From the NCBI RefSeq assembly GCF_030408635.1, contig NZ_CP047198.1, forward strand, positions 1,488,001 through 1,552,000: DNA of 64,000 nt, given 5' to 3'. The notes beneath the pieces were generated by a model. The model searched no databases. It was not told where the DNA came from and was given only the letters and a program-made list of their open reading frames with translations. Each line of letters begins with the position of its first letter. Positions within the stretch are counted from its first letter, which is position 1. Shown in pieces: positions 63,042-64,000 of the stretch. Source of the DNA: Corynebacterium coyleae (GTDB lineage Bacteria > Actinomycetota > Actinomycetes > Mycobacteriales > Mycobacteriaceae). A program made the position numbers and the translations under genes.

Positions 63042-63467
63042 TTAGAGCAGCTGCGCGCTCCGGAACACGCTAAAGAGATTCTGCTCGATATTGATGAAAA
63101 CTCGGAGTACAGGTGCGAACATCGCCCACGTCTTGTCAGTGGTCACGACCCGACCCGACGCGCCGTAACCCAAATCGGTGACCGTCTGCCCTTCGACGTA
63201 GCACCCCTGCATGCCACCTTTGTAGTGAGCGCACAGGATCTGGTCGCCGTCGAAACGACCCAGCACGCGAATCGCATCGTTATTAGCCGAGTAGTAGTCC
63301 TGATCACCAGGGCGCACAACGTCGTGGCTCATCCAGTATCCGGTGTAGCCCGGATCGTACGGAACCGGTGTCCCCTCCGGCAGCGGATGTGCTCGCTCGT
63401 CGGCAAGTGCAGGCGTGGCTGTGAGAAGGGTCGCGGTGGCGGTGAGTGCTACGAGTGACTTTTTCAT
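63042..63467 (-). CDS. Small secreted protein
   Basis: A 141-residue protein with a clear Sec signal peptide (MKKSLVALTATATLLTATPALA, cleavage after Ala-Leu-Ala near residue 22). The mature part has two cysteines (ILCAHYKGGMQGCYVEG), likely a disulfide, and is rich in Tyr, Gly and Asp. I do not recognise the family. It begins downstream of the RNase J terminator and precedes the TIGR03085 gene. Role unknown; export to the cell envelope or medium is inferred from the signal peptide. Confidence 0.8.
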   Translation of the reverse strand: MKKSLVALTATATLLTATPALADERAHPLPEGTPVPYDPGYTGYWMSHDVVRPGDQDYYSANNDAIRVLGRFDGDQILCAHYKGGMQGCYVEGQTVTDLGYGASGRVVTTDKTWAMFAPVLRVFINIEQNLFSVFRSAQLL

Positions 63468-63482
63468 ACCTCTGAAATAGCA

Positions 63483-63518
63483 AAATCGGGGCCCGGCGTT
63501 ACGGCCAGACCCCGATTT
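63483..63518 (-). terminator. Terminator of rnj
   Basis: AAATCGGGG (63483-63491) pairs with CCCCGATTT (63510-63518). On the minus strand the stem is followed by TTTTGC, fitting the end of the RNase J gene. Confidence 0.75.
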
Positions 63519-63537
63519 GGGGGGTTAACGCAGCGAA

Positions 63538-64000
63538 CTAGCGGGACTCGCGAGTAGCGGCGATTTCTTCCTCAGTCGCGATGTGGTTGTCGGACGACAT
63601 CGGCACAACGGTCGGCAGGATCACAGGCTGACGCTTGTAGTTCTGCTCGATCGCGCGCGAGACCTTGCGGCGAATCTGCTGCACCATGCGGAACGGATCG
63701 TTCTCGCCTTCCGCGGCGAGGTCACCCATGACGGCTTCGACCCCCTCGACGACCTTCTTGTTGAAGTCGCGGTCATCGTCGGAGTAGCCGGTCGTCGATA
63801 CGCGAGGTGCTTCGAGGAGACGACCGGTGGCGTCGTCGATAACGCAGGTAATCGACACGACACCGCCGGATGCCAGCGACGTACGATCGGCGAGCACGTC
63901 CGGGTCGACGTCACCCATGGTCACGCCGTCGACGTAGAGCTGGCCCACCTGGTACTGGCCGGCAACCTTGATGTTGCCCTTGTGCATATCGACGACAACA
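63538..64000 (-). CDS. rnj: Ribonuclease J (C-terminal part; start beyond window)
   Basis: Endo/5'-exoribonuclease used in rRNA and mRNA maturation. Only the last 154 codons are inside the window; the frame continues past 64000, where VVVDMHKGNIKVAGQYQVG is seen. GQLYVDGVTMGDVDPDVLADR and the C-terminal beta-CASP-associated domain (VVSITCVIDDATGRL, RRKVSRAIEQNYKRQPVILP) are typical of RNase J. The gene order rnj ... ftsK is standard in corynebacteria and mycobacteria. Confidence 0.9.
   Translation of the reverse strand, partial: VVVDMHKGNIKVAGQYQVGQLYVDGVTMGDVDPDVLADRTSLASGGVVSITCVIDDATGRLLEAPRVSTTGYSDDDRDFNKKVVEGVEAVMGDLAAEGENDPFRMVQQIRRKVSRAIEQNYKRQPVILPTVVPMSSDNHIATEEEIAATRESR

Noticed and set aside
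1-64000. tRNA or rRNA genes
   Set aside because: I saw no T-loop GGTTCGANTCC with matching acceptor stems, nor rRNA-like stretches, and the gaps between genes are too short for rRNA.
1-64000. Prophage, integron or insertion sequence
   Set aside because: No transposase, integrase, terminase or flanking terminal repeats. The HNH protein alone is of the widespread DUF222 type and not evidence of a phage.

Overview
This window is a gene-dense piece of chromosome from a Corynebacterium, a relative of C. glutamicum and C. diphtheriae, with moderately high GC. The main evidence is the gene order: sigB-dtxR-galE, hrpA-nrdR-divS-lexA-sugR-fruK-ptsF-ptsH, dapF-miaA, miaB-recX-recA, bioY-bioM-bioN, pspA-clgR-cinA-pgsA and terC-ftsK-rnj. 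Supporting evidence comes from actinobacterial marker families (DUF3039, DUF3099, DUF3046, DUF4192, DUF3516, TIGR03085). I see no rRNA, tRNA, CRISPR array, insertion sequence or prophage. No stretch longer than about 300 bases lacks a gene.

Layout. 1-9.8 kb: end of an SF2 helicase, DUF3039 and DUF3099 proteins, a methyltransferase, dtd, then sigma factor SigB, the iron repressor DtxR, GalE, DUF4192 and a PAC2-family protein. 9.8-20 kb: a DUF3516 helicase followed by an amino-acid catabolic block (DadA-like dehydrogenase, PutA, an AAT permease, ornithine cyclodeaminase) that should turn ornithine and proline into glutamate. 20-22.4 kb: the peroxide defence genes ahpC-ahpD, divergent from oxyR. 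22.4-28 kb: HrpA helicase, NrdR, and the SOS pair divS/lexA. 28-32.5 kb: fructose PTS genes with the SugR regulator and HPr. 32.5-42.4 kb: uracil permease, nagB, hflX, two hypotheticals, dapF, miaA, a dioxygenase-like protein, a DUF349 protein and an acetyltransferase. 42.5-48.3 kb: an ABC efflux system divergent from a two-component system. 48.4-54 kb: miaB, recX, recA, DUF3046 and the biotin ECF transporter. 54-64 kb: pspA, clgR, cinA, pgsA, a YciI protein, terC, an HNH nuclease, ftsK, a TIGR03085 protein, a small secreted protein and the end of RNase J.

Regulation is the most informative part of the window. The terC leader carries a clear yybP-ykoY (manganese) riboswitch whose closing strand can instead pair with the ribosome binding site. 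Two perfect DnaA boxes form an inverted repeat just upstream of that promoter. Four genes (sigB, the PAC2 gene, hflX, clgR) are preceded by GGGAA-N18-GTT, the shape of a corynebacterial SigH promoter, which would tie general stress sigma, proteostasis and ribosome rescue into one regulon. bioY has a perfect 13-bp BioQ-type operator and appears leaderless. lexA/divS and recA carry SOS-type half sites.

Compared with what I recall of C. glutamicum, gluABCD is missing between miaB and recX, and ptsI/fruR are missing from the fructose locus. No wholly new system is evident. The best candidates for new biology are the riboswitch/DnaA-box region, the SigH-linked genes of unknown function, the Cys/Gly-tailed protein and the orphan ABC/two-component module.
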